This document shows positions 7,338 through 16,574 of a stretch of 46,711 nucleotides of DNA, piece by piece. The DNA is from Oligoflexales bacterium. GTDB taxonomy: Bacteria; Bdellovibrionota_B; Oligoflexia; Oligoflexales; Bog-1112. A program made the translations under genes and the position numbers. Each line of letters starts with the position of its first letter. The first letter of the stretch is position 1. The notes under the pieces are model-generated. The model was not told the origin of the DNA. It saw only the letters and a list, made by a program, of their open reading frames with translations, and did no database searches. The stretch spans positions 1 to 46,711 of the forward strand of contig JABSRF010000006.1 of the NCBI GenBank assembly GCA_013215275.1, in the 5' to 3' direction.

Positions 7338-9271
7338 CTCGAACGATTTAAGTGCTTGTATAGCTTTTCAGGAACCTCATCCAAAGATATCACCTCGTCA
7401 GCAGCCCCTAGTCTAATGGCCTCTTTAGGCATCCCAAAAACCACGGAGCTATGCTCATCTTGGGCGAAGTTATAGGAACCAGCTTGCTTCATGCTCAGAA
7501 GGCCTTTTGCTCCATCTTTTCCCATTCCGGTAAGGATAATTCCTACACTGTCCTTACCAATGACCTTGGCCATCGATTCAAACAGAACGTCTGCAGATGG
7601 TATATGGCGGTTGACCGGTTCCCCCTCGGTTACATGGGCGACTAGTTGATGATCCTTATTTCTGGCAATTTTTAAATGCTTACCCCCTGGAGCAATATAA
7701 ACATGCCCCCACTCGATTGGAGCTCCATGCTTTGCTTCTGCCACTTCTAGTAAGCAACTTTGGTTGAGACGGTTTGCTAACAGCTGCGAAAAGTAGCTTG
7801 GGATGTGCTGCACAATCAGGATGGGAGGAAATGACTTAGGAAGCCTGCTAAGGACCTTCGCTAAGGCAACGGTACCACCGGTTGAGGTCCCTATGGCAAT
7901 AATTGTTTTTTTTCGACCTTTGATTTCAACATTGTTAATGTGAGACGAGGCAACGCTCATCTTTTGGATCATAGATTTTTTAATTTTGTGAGCGCTGCTA
8001 ATTTTGTCTCGCAAGATTGTCGAAAAATCAGCAAAAGACTTCAGTTCAGGCTTTTGAATGAAGTCGATGGCACCCAGCTCTAAGGACTTAAGTGATAGGA
8101 GGCCATCTTCGTTGTTGGCTGCACTGACCATGATCACGGGTAACTTGCGTTTAGGAATCAGAGTTTCTAAATATTCAATTCCAGATACATTTGGCATATT
8201 GATGTCCAAGGTGATCACGTCTGGCTCGGAGTGAGCCATCAACTTTTCGGCTTCGAGCGGGTCATTAGCGACCCCGAAAACCTTCATCTTTGGATCTTCT
8301 TCTATTGCTTTCACAAGGGTTTTTTGAATGACCTTTGAATCATCTACGATTAACACTGAAATCTTCTTATTGGGATCAGCCACAGGCTCGCTGATGGGAT
8401 TTATCGCTGTACTTCTTATCAAGCTTGGAGCAGCTTGATAAACTGACTGGGATGCTTTGGTTAATCGGTTTTTTGTAACACCTAGGTTTTCGCATAGCCC
8501 ACTAATAATGAATCCGTTATTGCTTAACTGTTTTTTTAACTTGCTAATCACCTTACGTATGGTCTGTTCGTCAAAGTAAATCAAAATATTTCTGACAAAA
8601 ATGTAGTTAAAGCTCATAGGGATCGAAAGGTCAAAGTCGCAGATATTGTGCTTTCGGAATTTAATCTTTGCAGCTAAATCAGGGCTTATACGGTAGAAAC
8701 CGGCATTCCTTCCCGTTCCTCTTAGGAAATACTTTTTGATGAGGTGGCTTGGAACCTCTTGCTCCACCAACTCAGCGTTATAGACACCTGTTGCCCCAGT
8801 TTCTAAAGCCTCTGTATCAATATCACTTGCCAAAATTCTAAAATCAAAACCATTTAGCTTTTCTGAAAGCTCTGCCATACACATTGCCAGTGAGTATGCC
8901 TCTTGTCCCGTTGAGGATGCAACCACCCAAATAGAAACAGGTCCCCGGGGAGGGTTTTTTATTAAGTGGTTCTCGATAAATGTGAAGTGTTCTTTCTCAC
9001 GAAAAAACTCAGTTTTATTGGTCGTTAGGGCATTGACGAAGTGTTCAAGCTCTTCTCCTTTGCGCAGAAGTAGCTCGTAGTATTGGCTCCAGTTCTGTAG
9101 GTTTAGGGCTCTCAGTCTTTTTCCTAGCCTAGCTGAAATAAGGCTATCTTTTGATGCTCCAAGGGTGATACCAGTTCTCTCTTTTAAAACCTTAGATATC
9201 TTGTCAAAGTGATTCTTGTCAATGGGAGGAAGCTCATATGCGCTCCAAGACTTTTTTTTCGCTAAAGACAT
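7334..9271 (-). CDS. CheR-REC-CheB fusion: chemoreceptor methyltransferase and methylesterase in one chain
   Basis: The 645-residue protein carries both adaptation enzymes. Residues 1-275 are a CheR methyltransferase, with TEFFRE and the SAM-binding segment VVASSTGQEAYSLAM. Residues about 300-420 are a receiver domain with VLIVDDS and phospho-acceptor Asp near 352 (LDINMP). Residues about 455-640 are a CheB methylesterase whose Ser-His-Asp triad lies in GTSTGG, VQHIP and GMGKDGAKG. CheR adds methyl groups to receptor glutamates and phosphorylated CheB removes them. All motifs look intact, so both activities are plausible. An AAGGA ribosome site precedes ATG, and the gene follows mcp by 12 bases as the last che gene. 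Confidence 0.93.
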   Translation of the reverse strand: MSLAKKKSWSAYELPPIDKNHFDKISKVLKERTGITLGASKDSLISARLGKRLRALNLQNWSQYYELLLRKGEELEHFVNALTTNKTEFFREKEHFTFIENHLIKNPPRGPVSIWVVASSTGQEAYSLAMCMAELSEKLNGFDFRILASDIDTEALETGATGVYNAELVEQEVPSHLIKKYFLRGTGRNAGFYRISPDLAAKIKFRKHNICDFDLSIPMSFNYIFVRNILIYFDEQTIRKVISKLKKQLSNNGFIISGLCENLGVTKNRLTKASQSVYQAAPSLIRSTAINPISEPVADPNKKISVLIVDDSKVIQKTLVKAIEEDPKMKVFGVANDPLEAEKLMAHSEPDVITLDINMPNVSGIEYLETLIPKRKLPVIMVSAANNEDGLLSLKSLELGAIDFIQKPELKSFADFSTILRDKISSAHKIKKSMIQKMSVASSHINNVEIKGRKKTIIAIGTSTGGTVALAKVLSRLPKSFPPILIVQHIPSYFSQLLANRLNQSCLLEVAEAKHGAPIEWGHVYIAPGGKHLKIARNKDHQLVAHVTEGEPVNRHIPSADVLFESMAKVIGKDSVGIILTGMGKDGAKGLLSMKQAGSYNFAQDEHSSVVFGMPKEAIRLGAADEVISLDEVPEKLYKHLNRSS

Positions 9272-9283
9272 GACTCTTCCTTA

Positions 9284-11569
9284 CTAAATGCTTTCCCAGC
9301 CACCGCTGTTTTGATTAGAACTATTGGAGCTTTCTCCGACCGCAATCTTTTTCTTCTCATTTTGATTTACCTTGGGGCGAAAACGATCGAGCCCAATGAC
9401 GGTCTCATGAGGTGACTTAGGTTTATTTTCCAATATTTTTTGATTCAGAGGATCTGCTTTGCTGCCATTAATAAAGGTAAGCAGGTTAACCACAAGGTCT
9501 TTTAACTCGCTAGCTAAGGTTTCCATGGTTTCACTGGAATTGGCAGATTTCTCAGCTGTTTCTGAGTTTAGTTGAGTTGTTTGATCCAACTGGTTCATCG
9601 CCTCATTGACCTGGATAATACCCTCAGACTGCTCTTTGGATGAGTTGACAATTTGGCTTGATTGGGAAAATAAGTTTTCAGCTTCGAAAGCAATTTCATT
9701 GAGATGCTTTGCGGTGCTTTGCACGAGTGTATTAGCAGACTCAACTCGCTTACGATTTTCACCAGTGATGGCTTCAGCATTCTTTAGGGAATCTTTGACC
9801 ATGGATGCGATTTCTAAGGAGGCTTTACCACTCATCTGTGCTAAGTTTCCGACCTCCTGAGCAACAACGGCAAAGCCCCTTCCATGCTCCCCTGCCCTCT
9901 CAGCTTCTACGGACGCATTAAACGAAAGCAATTTAGTTTGAAAAACAATTTCGTCAATGATTTCAGTTTTGTCTCCGATTTCTTCAATGACTTTTACCAG
10001 GGCTCCAATTTTTTCATTACTTTCGGTGATTTGACCCATCGATTTTATCAGACCACTCATGGATTGATTGCCCGAGTCTGCCTTTTCCATCACTTGTTTG
10101 GAGTTGTCAGAGGACTTTCTCGCTTGTTCCACATTATTTTTGACCATGCCTGAAATTTCTTCGATGGATGCAGCAGTCTCAGTGATGGAGTTTGCCTGTT
10201 CTGTGGCTAGTTCAGCGAGCTGTCTACTTGAGTTTGACACGTCAATGGCAGCCCCTCCTACCTGCTTGCTGCTGGCTTTGAGTTGGGATGCTATTGAGAG
10301 GATGGGGGCTGAAATATACTTAGCTACAAAAACCCCTAAAATAATTGAACAAAATGCTGATAAAATAGCAATAAGAGTCATGCTCCAAGCCAGTTTGTTC
10401 ACAGGAGCTAAGGCCTCACTGACTTCTACCTGTGAAATAATTGCCCATTCAAAGCCAAGGATATTAACTGGGCGGTAACTAATAATTGCCTCTTTTCCAA
10501 GGTGGTTTTCACTAATGGTAACGCCTGACTTACCACCTAAGGCTAAATTTGCTTCGCCATTTGAAATTTTTCCTACCTCGGGTTTACGAAAGGCGCTTAC
10601 GACCCCACGATTTTCAGGGTCTATCCTTGAGTCAGAGCGAGGGAGCTGATCGGGGCCAATTAGGATCGACTCACCAGTTTCTCCCATGCCTTCTGTAGCT
10701 GTCATGATCTCGTTGATCGTCCCTATGGGCATTTGAAAGATCAAGATCGCAACCTTTTTTCCCTTATGAAAGATTGGAGAAGCAATAAAGCTTGCAGGTG
10801 CATTGTAAGAGGGAAGGTACTGAGCATAATCAACGAAAGCAGTGCTATGCATATCGGATAGACTATTTGCTAATTGGAATACTTTGCCGATTCCTGACTG
10901 GCTGTAGGGCCCATCTATCAAAGAGGTCGCAAAGTCAATTTCTTTAAAAACTGAATAAACAATAAGACCAGTTTTTGCATCAGCAATGAATATATCGTAG
11001 TACCCAAATTTCTCTAAATAATCTCTAATGGGTGGATGAAAGGAGTGGTGGATTTGTGAGTATTGCGAAGAATCATTAGCTTTATCAAGCAAATGCTTTG
11101 AGCCTAGAGGATTCTCATTGTTGGATATGTAATAGTATTGAAGTGCTGTTTCAGCAGGCTTTAAGCCCTTGAGTAACTCCATGGTCCCAGGGTCATCGGA
11201 ATTGTGTTTACGAAACTCAGAAGCAAAATTATTTAGATAGTAGTTTTGTATCTGTGATTTCATACTGGAGATTCGATTGGCATCCAGTGAGTTTTCGCTT
11301 ACGATACTTTGAAAGGCATCTTGGAGCTGGACAGCAGCGTCAACAATCATTTTATCTTCTGAGAAGGTTATCACCTGATTTTCAATGGTTTTGAAGTATC
11401 GTTGCACCTCACTCTTTTTTAGTTGTTCGATGGAAGCTAGTTTGTCGAACTTAGATTCAACCAGGAAATCACTGGCAAAATTGTACGCAATGATGCTTGT
11501 GATTAGCATTGGTAAAATACCATTGAGCATAAACTGGAAAACTAATTTTGACTTGAGTGACGATTTCAT
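9284..11569 (-). CDS. Methyl-accepting chemotaxis protein with periplasmic Cache-type sensor
   Basis: The 761-residue receptor has a first membrane helix near residues 10-32 ([17 protein letters not shown]) and a large periplasmic region of about 350 residues resembling a dCache sensor. A second helix follows near 390-412 ([18 protein letters not shown]), then the cytoplasmic signalling coil. The hairpin tip reads [21 protein letters not shown] with [15 protein letters not shown], near residue 555. Almost no sequence separates the second helix from the methylation coil, so a normal HAMP domain appears absent. It lies between cheW and the cheR-cheB fusion and is presumably the main partner of this operon. 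Confidence 0.93.
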   Translation of the reverse strand: MKSSLKSKLVFQFMLNGILPMLITSIIAYNFASDFLVESKFDKLASIEQLKKSEVQRYFKTIENQVITFSEDKMIVDAAVQLQDAFQSIVSENSLDANRISSMKSQIQNYYLNNFASEFRKHNSDDPGTMELLKGLKPAETALQYYYISNNENPLGSKHLLDKANDSSQYSQIHHSFHPPIRDYLEKFGYYDIFIADAKTGLIVYSVFKEIDFATSLIDGPYSQSGIGKVFQLANSLSDMHSTAFVDYAQYLPSYNAPASFIASPIFHKGKKVAILIFQMPIGTINEIMTATEGMGETGESILIGPDQLPRSDSRIDPENRGVVSAFRKPEVGKISNGEANLALGGKSGVTISENHLGKEAIISYRPVNILGFEWAIISQVEVSEALAPVNKLAWSMTLIAILSAFCSIILGVFVAKYISAPILSIASQLKASSKQVGGAAIDVSNSSRQLAELATEQANSITETAASIEEISGMVKNNVEQARKSSDNSKQVMEKADSGNQSMSGLIKSMGQITESNEKIGALVKVIEEIGDKTEIIDEIVFQTKLLSFNASVEAERAGEHGRGFAVVAQEVGNLAQMSGKASLEIASMVKDSLKNAEAITGENRKRVESANTLVQSTAKHLNEIAFEAENLFSQSSQIVNSSKEQSEGIIQVNEAMNQLDQTTQLNSETAEKSANSSETMETLASELKDLVVNLLTFINGSKADPLNQKILENKPKSPHETVIGLDRFRPKVNQNEKKKIAVGESSNSSNQNSGGWESI

Positions 11570-11577
11570 GATTGATC

Positions 11578-12084
11578 CTATGAAGCTTGCAGGTGCATGC
11601 TGGTTTCAAACGCAGTGCCTTCCAGGGTTTTTTCTAAATCAATGAGTAAGGTGAGATCCCCTGCAGAACTTTTTGCAACTGCATAGACTCCATCTTTCCG
11701 GTTTTTTCCCCGATCAAACTCCTCCAAGCTAATTTGCGACTCTTCATAGCTGGTAACATCAACGATTTCATCAACAATCGCGCCGACCAGTAAGTCACCA
11801 ACGTGAGAGATGATGACACAAGTTTTTTTAGGAATTGCTTTTTCCTCTGGCATTCCTAGGCACAAGCGCATATCGATGATTGATATAATTTGACCTCTAA
11901 CATTAATCAGTCCTTTGTAAAAACCAGGGACTTTCGGAAGAGGAGTGATCATAGGAGGACGGATGATCTCTTTGACTTTTGCCAAAGGAATCCCATAATT
12001 CTTTTTGTGAAGGCAGAAGACAATAAACCTGCCTTGTTTCAGTTTTTCGGCTTCAGAAGTTTCATTATTACTCATATGCATCAT
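11578..12084 (-). CDS. cheW: CheW coupling protein
   Basis: The 168-residue protein is a single CheW-like domain. It has the segments [21 protein letters not shown] and [20 protein letters not shown] that couple receptors to the kinase CheA. It is the ordinary size for CheW with a short charged N-terminal lead. Its ATG overlaps the cheA stop in an ATGA arrangement, so translation is probably coupled. It is followed after eight bases by the mcp gene. The exact initiator among the Met codons in MMHMSNN is uncertain. Confidence 0.92.
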   Translation of the reverse strand: MMHMSNNETSEAEKLKQGRFIVFCLHKKNYGIPLAKVKEIIRPPMITPLPKVPGFYKGLINVRGQIISIIDMRLCLGMPEEKAIPKKTCVIISHVGDLLVGAIVDEIVDVTSYEESQISLEEFDRGKNRKDGVYAVAKSSAGDLTLLIDLEKTLEGTAFETSMHLQAS

Positions 12085-14018
12085 CCAGCTAGTTTAAGCT
12101 TTGGCTTCATTTTATTCCCTGCGATTAACTTTCTTAAATCAAGCACTAGCGCGACCTTTCCATCGCCCAAAATCGTGCCACCACAGGATTCTTTGATTTG
12201 GTTCACTTCCTTGCTAAGCTCTTTAAGCACAATTTGTTCTTGTGAAAGGATATCACTGACAAGAAGAGCATACTCTTGATTGTCAAAATGTGTGATAAGA
12301 GCTAAATGGTACTTTTTGTTGCTTTTATGTTTGCTTTCCTGACTATACCCAATTGCGAGAATTTCCCTTAAATCTAAGACAGTAAGAATACGGTCCTCTA
12401 AGCGAATCTTATTAAACTTAGAGTCAGCTTGCTGCAAGGTGCTTGTGCTTAGAGAGATGGTCTCATGAAAATCTGAGTTAGGAATCACATAGCGCTCACT
12501 GTTCACAAGAATAATGGTTCCGTTGAACATAGCTAGGCTTTGAGGGACTTTAATGGTGAATACTGTTCCTTTGTTTTTTTCGGACCGTATCTGACAAGTT
12601 CCCTTGAGTTGCTTTAGTTTTTCGTTGACCACATCCATACCGACCCCTCGGCCTGATATTTCGGTGGCTTCCTTTCTGGTAGAGAATCCAGAATTGAATA
12701 TTAAGTTATAGACTTCGTTGTCGGTGAGCTTAGACGGGTCTCCTGTGATTAGGCCTGAGTTCGTGGCTTTTTCAATGATTGCTTCCCGATCGAGGCCCTT
12801 ACCATCGTCGGTTAAAATCATTTCAAAAGATCCTCCATTGCGACCCGCTTTTAGGCTAATCACACCTTCTTTTGCTTTGCCATTTTTTAGCCTCGTTTCT
12901 TGATCCTCAATACCGTGGTCAACTGCGTTCCTAACCATATGGGTAAGAGGATCAACAAGGGCATCAACGATCGATTTATCAAGCTCCGAAGACTGACCCT
13001 CTTTTAAAAACTTAATGAGCTTTCCAGTTATTTTAGCCGTGTCACGAACGGCTCGTTCCAGCCTTGCGAATAGGGGACTAATGGGAACCATGCGTAGGTT
13101 GACCATGGTATACCGGAGGTCCTGGGTTATTTTTTTTAGTGAGGTGACGGTTTGTTCGATGAACTCTCTTTGCGCTTCAAGATTATCCTCTAAGCTATGG
13201 TCCAGGGAAGATTGTAAGATAACTTGTTCTCCAAATAACTCCATAAGCTCGTCTATGCGATTTAAAGGAATTTTTATAGACTCTATTCTTTTATTTGTCG
13301 CTTGCGCTTGTGCAGCACTTGGAGCTGCCTTCTTTTCTAAATGACTAGACTTCGGCTTATCAGCGGTGTTTGCATGGCCCTGAACCGGATTACTTGCCTT
13401 AGCATCGACCACTTTCGGTTTTTTGGCAGCTTGGTTTTTCCCTGGTAAATAAAACACACCGTAGGCTTGTGCATCGGGCGTTTCAGAGCTTTGATTTGAT
13501 TCTGCTTCAGCTTCAGCTTGATTGTCCTCGGACCTCTCCCCATCATCGGTCTTCGCTGATTGCTGATCCGTTGTTGCTTCTTCAGCCGGAGCCGATGCAT
13601 CATTGGCATCTGCTTGTTCATGGGTTTTGCTAAGCTCTTTGCGAAAAAGCTCAAGCTCCTCTACCATCTCACTGGTCTCTTCCTTGGGACCGGAGCTAAG
13701 CTTCATAAAGTATGAGCGCAAGAGGTCACTGGATTCCAGCAGCTTATCGATTAAAGGTGGAGTTGCTTGCATGTCTCCAGAGCGTAAAAGGCTCAGTATA
13801 TGCTCGATATCGTGAGCGTAAGATGAAAGACCGGTGAGTCCAATTGTTTTGCTTGAGCCTTTCACATTATGAAAATAGCGGAACAATTCATCGACCACGA
13901 GGTTGTTGCTAGAGTCCTTTTCGAATATCAGCAAGGTTTGTTCGATATGTTCGACGATATCTCCAAGCTCATCGGTAAAAGTTGTCAGTAAGTCATTTAG
14001 TAAATCACTTTGATCCAT
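12081..14018 (-). CDS. cheA: Chemotaxis histidine kinase CheA
   Basis: The protein begins with an HPt domain whose phospho-acceptor His lies in FHNVKGSS near residue 50. A low-complexity Ala/Glu/Gln-rich linker follows (about 140-240). Next come the P3 dimerisation helices, an HATPase domain with the N-box VRNAVDHGIE near residue 363 and DDGKGLD and GRGVGMD motifs, and a C-terminal CheW-like domain. No CheY-binding P2 domain is obvious in the linker. The track ORF extends to 14111, but the ATG at 14018 has GGGAG nine bases upstream and gives the expected MDQSDLL start. It is the first gene of the che operon. Confidence 0.94.
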   Translation of the reverse strand: MDQSDLLNDLLTTFTDELGDIVEHIEQTLLIFEKDSSNNLVVDELFRYFHNVKGSSKTIGLTGLSSYAHDIEHILSLLRSGDMQATPPLIDKLLESSDLLRSYFMKLSSGPKEETSEMVEELELFRKELSKTHEQADANDASAPAEEATTDQQSAKTDDGERSEDNQAEAEAESNQSSETPDAQAYGVFYLPGKNQAAKKPKVVDAKASNPVQGHANTADKPKSSHLEKKAAPSAAQAQATNKRIESIKIPLNRIDELMELFGEQVILQSSLDHSLEDNLEAQREFIEQTVTSLKKITQDLRYTMVNLRMVPISPLFARLERAVRDTAKITGKLIKFLKEGQSSELDKSIVDALVDPLTHMVRNAVDHGIEDQETRLKNGKAKEGVISLKAGRNGGSFEMILTDDGKGLDREAIIEKATNSGLITGDPSKLTDNEVYNLIFNSGFSTRKEATEISGRGVGMDVVNEKLKQLKGTCQIRSEKNKGTVFTIKVPQSLAMFNGTIILVNSERYVIPNSDFHETISLSTSTLQQADSKFNKIRLEDRILTVLDLREILAIGYSQESKHKSNKKYHLALITHFDNQEYALLVSDILSQEQIVLKELSKEVNQIKESCGGTILGDGKVALVLDLRKLIAGNKMKPKLKLAG

Positions 14019-14393
14019 CGACATGGGCTCCCATCTGTTCACACAGCTTGTGTCGGTGTAGGATGCCCTGGTATTGAGTTGATTTATCCTTTGCTCGTCA
14101 TAAGCCCCCAATATATTGTGACTAAGTAAAGCATGCCTTTCAGATAAGTAAGTTTGTTGCTGAGAAAACCTCTTGCTTCAAGGTTTTTTTCTAAGAAGCA
14201 GTTTGGTGTGTTTGATTGATTCATTGGTGGACTATTACAGACGCAAAAAACCAAATTATGTGCTGATTATCAGTAGGCTAAGCTTGAGAAACAATAAAAC
14301 TAAGCTTTTTCTTTGGATTGGCGAATCTTATTTTGGGTGCTGCGTCGCACAGCTTACCAATCAGTAATAATCAGTTCGTTAGAGGAAAAAAAT
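14019..14393. other. Intergenic region upstream of cheA
   Basis: The divergent gap between cheA and the small membrane ORF presumably contains the che promoter on the minus strand. The only clear structure is the hairpin at 14165-14190. I see no convincing small gene and no repeated operator here. Confidence 0.5.
14165..14190 (+). terminator. Hairpin followed by seven T in the cheA upstream region
   Basis: AAAAC and GTTTT, with inner CTTG and CAAG, form a nine-pair interrupted stem directly before a T-run on the plus strand. No annotated plus-strand gene ends here. It may end antisense transcription, or on the minus strand act as a leader hairpin of the che operon. Confidence 0.35.
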
Positions 14394-14729
14394 ATGAACT
14401 TTTTAGGCATTTCAATCGTTATCGCATTTTTTTTGTCGGTTGCAATCGGGTATCTTAGTGCAAACTCTAAGTATGCTTCGAAGTCCCATGATGTGAAAAA
14501 GAAAGTTAAAACTGAACGCCTAGCCTCAGGATTGGAATGTGGTTTAGGCATCCCAACGTTTTTTTTGGGCTTTTTCTTGCTTTTCGTACTCAGCTCTTAC
14601 TTCGGGCTTAAGTGCCTCGAGCTTTTCCCAAACCAGCTCCAATGTAATCTTCTCAAGAGTTGGGTTTTTAACCTTACCAAAGTCTGGGCTTTGAATGGAA
14701 CGGTGCTTCAGGTTATTGGGGCACCATGA
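14394..14729 (+). CDS. Possible small membrane protein overlapping the convergent GT9 gene
   Basis: The ATG at 14394 follows AGAGG by eight bases. The first 50 residues read as a real membrane protein: an N-terminal helix (FLGISIVIAFFLSVAIGYL) then a basic stretch (KSHDVKKKVKTERLASG). The final 62 residues, including a second hydrophobic run, are antisense to the charged C-terminus of the heptosyltransferase gene. The overlap of about 185 bases is unusually long. Either the gene is real and truly overlaps, or its genuine end was lost by frameshift, or the ORF is accidental. I do not recognise a family. Confidence 0.35.
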   Translation: MNFLGISIVIAFFLSVAIGYLSANSKYASKSHDVKKKVKTERLASGLECGLGIPTFFLGFFLLFVLSSYFGLKCLELFPNQLQCNLLKSWVFNLTKVWALNGTVLQVIGAP

Positions 14730-15593
14730 TACTGCCTTAGTATGGCCATGAAGCTGAAGCGAACAAATATCAGCTGCAACAGCTAAGTGGCTTGGCCCAT
14801 TTGAGTTGCCTAAAAAGAGCTGATGGCTTGCAATAAGAGCTGCAAGCTCCTTGAAGCTAGTTGCTGGTGCTTTGTAGGTTTTAACTGAGCAGCGAGAGAT
14901 CGCTTCATCAATCTCCGCTTCTTCACCGGGCCCCCAAACCCAGGTAACCTTTGCTCCCCATTCACTCACCAGACGTCTAGCAATTTCACAATACCGTTCC
15001 AGTGGCCATTTGCGTATGGGCCTTCGATGGGTTGGGCTTAAGATCACCCTAAGGGGCTTACTGGCTAATCCTTCGCGGTAGCTTGTACTTTGAAAAAAAT
15101 CATTCGTGGGCTTTAGATGCTGTTCAAACCAGGGGAAGTCTAGCCTGCGATCTTGTGGTGAAAAACCACATTCCCTCAATAGCTCAAATTTTTCATCTAC
15201 AATATAGGTTTGAGAATTGTGGGCACGAGGGTAGGTTTTGTGGTACAAAAACCGACGAGAAGAGTCCGTAGAAACCTTAATCTTACCCTTGCTAATTAGC
15301 GTAAATAGACCACTTCTTGGGTCATTCATTAAGTCAATGACTAAGTCGTAAGCGTGGGAACGAACACGCTGAAAATGCTTTAAAAATTGAAGATAACTAT
15401 CTTTTTCATGGTAATAGATGAGCTCATCAAGGTAAGGATTGCCCTCTAGAACTTGTTTGCCCATTTTGTGGCAAAGAAAGCTGATGTGGGCGTTTGGTAG
15501 CTCACGGCGTATTTCTCTAATGCACGGGGTACTGAGAATAATATCCCCTAATTGGCGCAGTTGAATAATTAATACTTTTTGATACTCTGGCAA
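14544..15593 (-). CDS. Glycosyltransferase family 9, ADP-heptose:LPS heptosyltransferase type
   Basis: The 349-residue protein has the GT9 N-terminus (LIIQLRQLGDIILSTPCIREI) and the C-terminal nucleotide-sugar site segment (LGNSNGPSHLAVA) of WaaF/WaaC-type enzymes. These transfer heptose to the lipopolysaccharide inner core on the cytoplasmic face of the inner membrane. The TTG start is supported by GGAG six bases upstream. The very charged C-terminus (EVRAEYEKQEKAQKKRW) overlaps the small plus-strand ORF. No other LPS genes flank it. Acceptor specificity cannot be read from sequence. Confidence 0.88.
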   Translation of the reverse strand: MPEYQKVLIIQLRQLGDIILSTPCIREIRRELPNAHISFLCHKMGKQVLEGNPYLDELIYYHEKDSYLQFLKHFQRVRSHAYDLVIDLMNDPRSGLFTLISKGKIKVSTDSSRRFLYHKTYPRAHNSQTYIVDEKFELLRECGFSPQDRRLDFPWFEQHLKPTNDFFQSTSYREGLASKPLRVILSPTHRRPIRKWPLERYCEIARRLVSEWGAKVTWVWGPGEEAEIDEAISRCSVKTYKAPATSFKELAALIASHQLFLGNSNGPSHLAVAADICSLQLHGHTKAVSWCPNNLKHRSIQSPDFGKVKNPTLEKITLELVWEKLEALKPEVRAEYEKQEKAQKKRWDA

Positions 15594-15725
15594 TCCTGGC
15601 TCCTGGCTCTTTCTTTTTCATTCTACGGCGTAGTAAAATGTAGTACAAAGTGCATAACTTATTATTTAAACAAAGTTCTGTCGATGCTTTCTTAGGATTG
15701 ATCGCGACGGGGATTGGATGTTCTT

Positions 15726-16568
15726 GTGTGCAGGCTTTTTGGTTTCAGATCCATAACACTTAGCCAAGTTCATAAAAGCCTTATCAGTGCTAATAACGCA
15801 CTGGTTCAGCAAAGTTCAAAGCACCCTGATGGATGGGGGGTTGCATACTATGCTTTAGAAGTTCCTCATATCATCAAGTCTCTGACAGCAGCGATCAACT
15901 GTCAGGTCTTTAAAAAAGTCTCAGCCATGGTCTCCTCCTACACAGTCCTAGCGCACCTTCGCAAAGCAACCGTTGGGGAGATTGACCTTGTCAATACGCA
16001 TCCTTTTCAGCTTGGGCATTGGACGTTTGCACACAATGGTAATTGTAAGAATTTTAAGGGTGTTCGTGATCAGCTTATTGAAAAAGTAGACCAAAACCTT
16101 AGGCGATACATCATTGGAGAAACGGATAGTGAGCTTATTTTTTTTCTGATCTTAAGCTTCCTCTCAAAAGAGCATGACCTAGATTCGAGCGAACTCAAGC
16201 TAGACCACCTGGCTGATGCTGTTAAGAAGGCAAAAAAAGTTCTGGTCTCTGCAGCAGGGCCTTTGTTCCCTGATGATGCAGGCGATGCTAGTGAACACTT
16301 TTTAACCTTTATCATTACCAACGGCAGCTTGATGCTAGCTCACCAAGGTGGTAAGACCTTGTTTTACAGCACTCATAAAAAAAGGTGTCCGGACCGAGAT
16401 CAATGTCCAATGTATGCAAATGTCTGTGAGCGACCGACAGTCAGTGGCAAGGTTCATCATCTGATTTTTAGTAGTGAGCCCTTACAAGGCGAAAACGTCT
16501 GGATCCCGATGGGTTTTGAAGAAATGGTTGGGCTTGATGATGCTATGATGCTCAAAAAGTTTCACTGA
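15726..16568 (+). CDS. Class II glutamine amidotransferase (YafJ-like)
   Basis: The track ORF starts at TTG 15714, but the GTG at 15726 gives MCRLFGFRS. This places Cys2 at the mature N-terminus, as required for the N-terminal nucleophile of class II amidotransferases. Other family segments are HPDGWGVAYY, TVLAHLRKAT, NTHPF and FAHNGN. A cysteine-rich insertion near residue 220 (RCPDRDQCPMYANVC) could bind metal. YafJ-type proteins release ammonia from glutamine; the acceptor is unknown. It is divergent from the heptosyltransferase gene with a shared 130-base promoter region. Confidence 0.88.
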   Translation: MCRLFGFRSITLSQVHKSLISANNALVQQSSKHPDGWGVAYYALEVPHIIKSLTAAINCQVFKKVSAMVSSYTVLAHLRKATVGEIDLVNTHPFQLGHWTFAHNGNCKNFKGVRDQLIEKVDQNLRRYIIGETDSELIFFLILSFLSKEHDLDSSELKLDHLADAVKKAKKVLVSAAGPLFPDDAGDASEHFLTFIITNGSLMLAHQGGKTLFYSTHKKRCPDRDQCPMYANVCERPTVSGKVHHLIFSSEPLQGENVWIPMGFEEMVGLDDAMMLKKFH

Positions 16569-16574
16569 CCAAAG

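Noticed and set aside
9595-10478. Several ORFs of 60-136 residues antisense to or within the mcp gene
   Set aside because: They are shadows of the strongly supported receptor frame, with biased composition typical of antisense translation.
12718-13815. Plus-strand and alternative-frame ORFs inside cheA
   Set aside because: They mirror the cheA coding frame, including its repetitive linker, and have no starts with ribosome sites.
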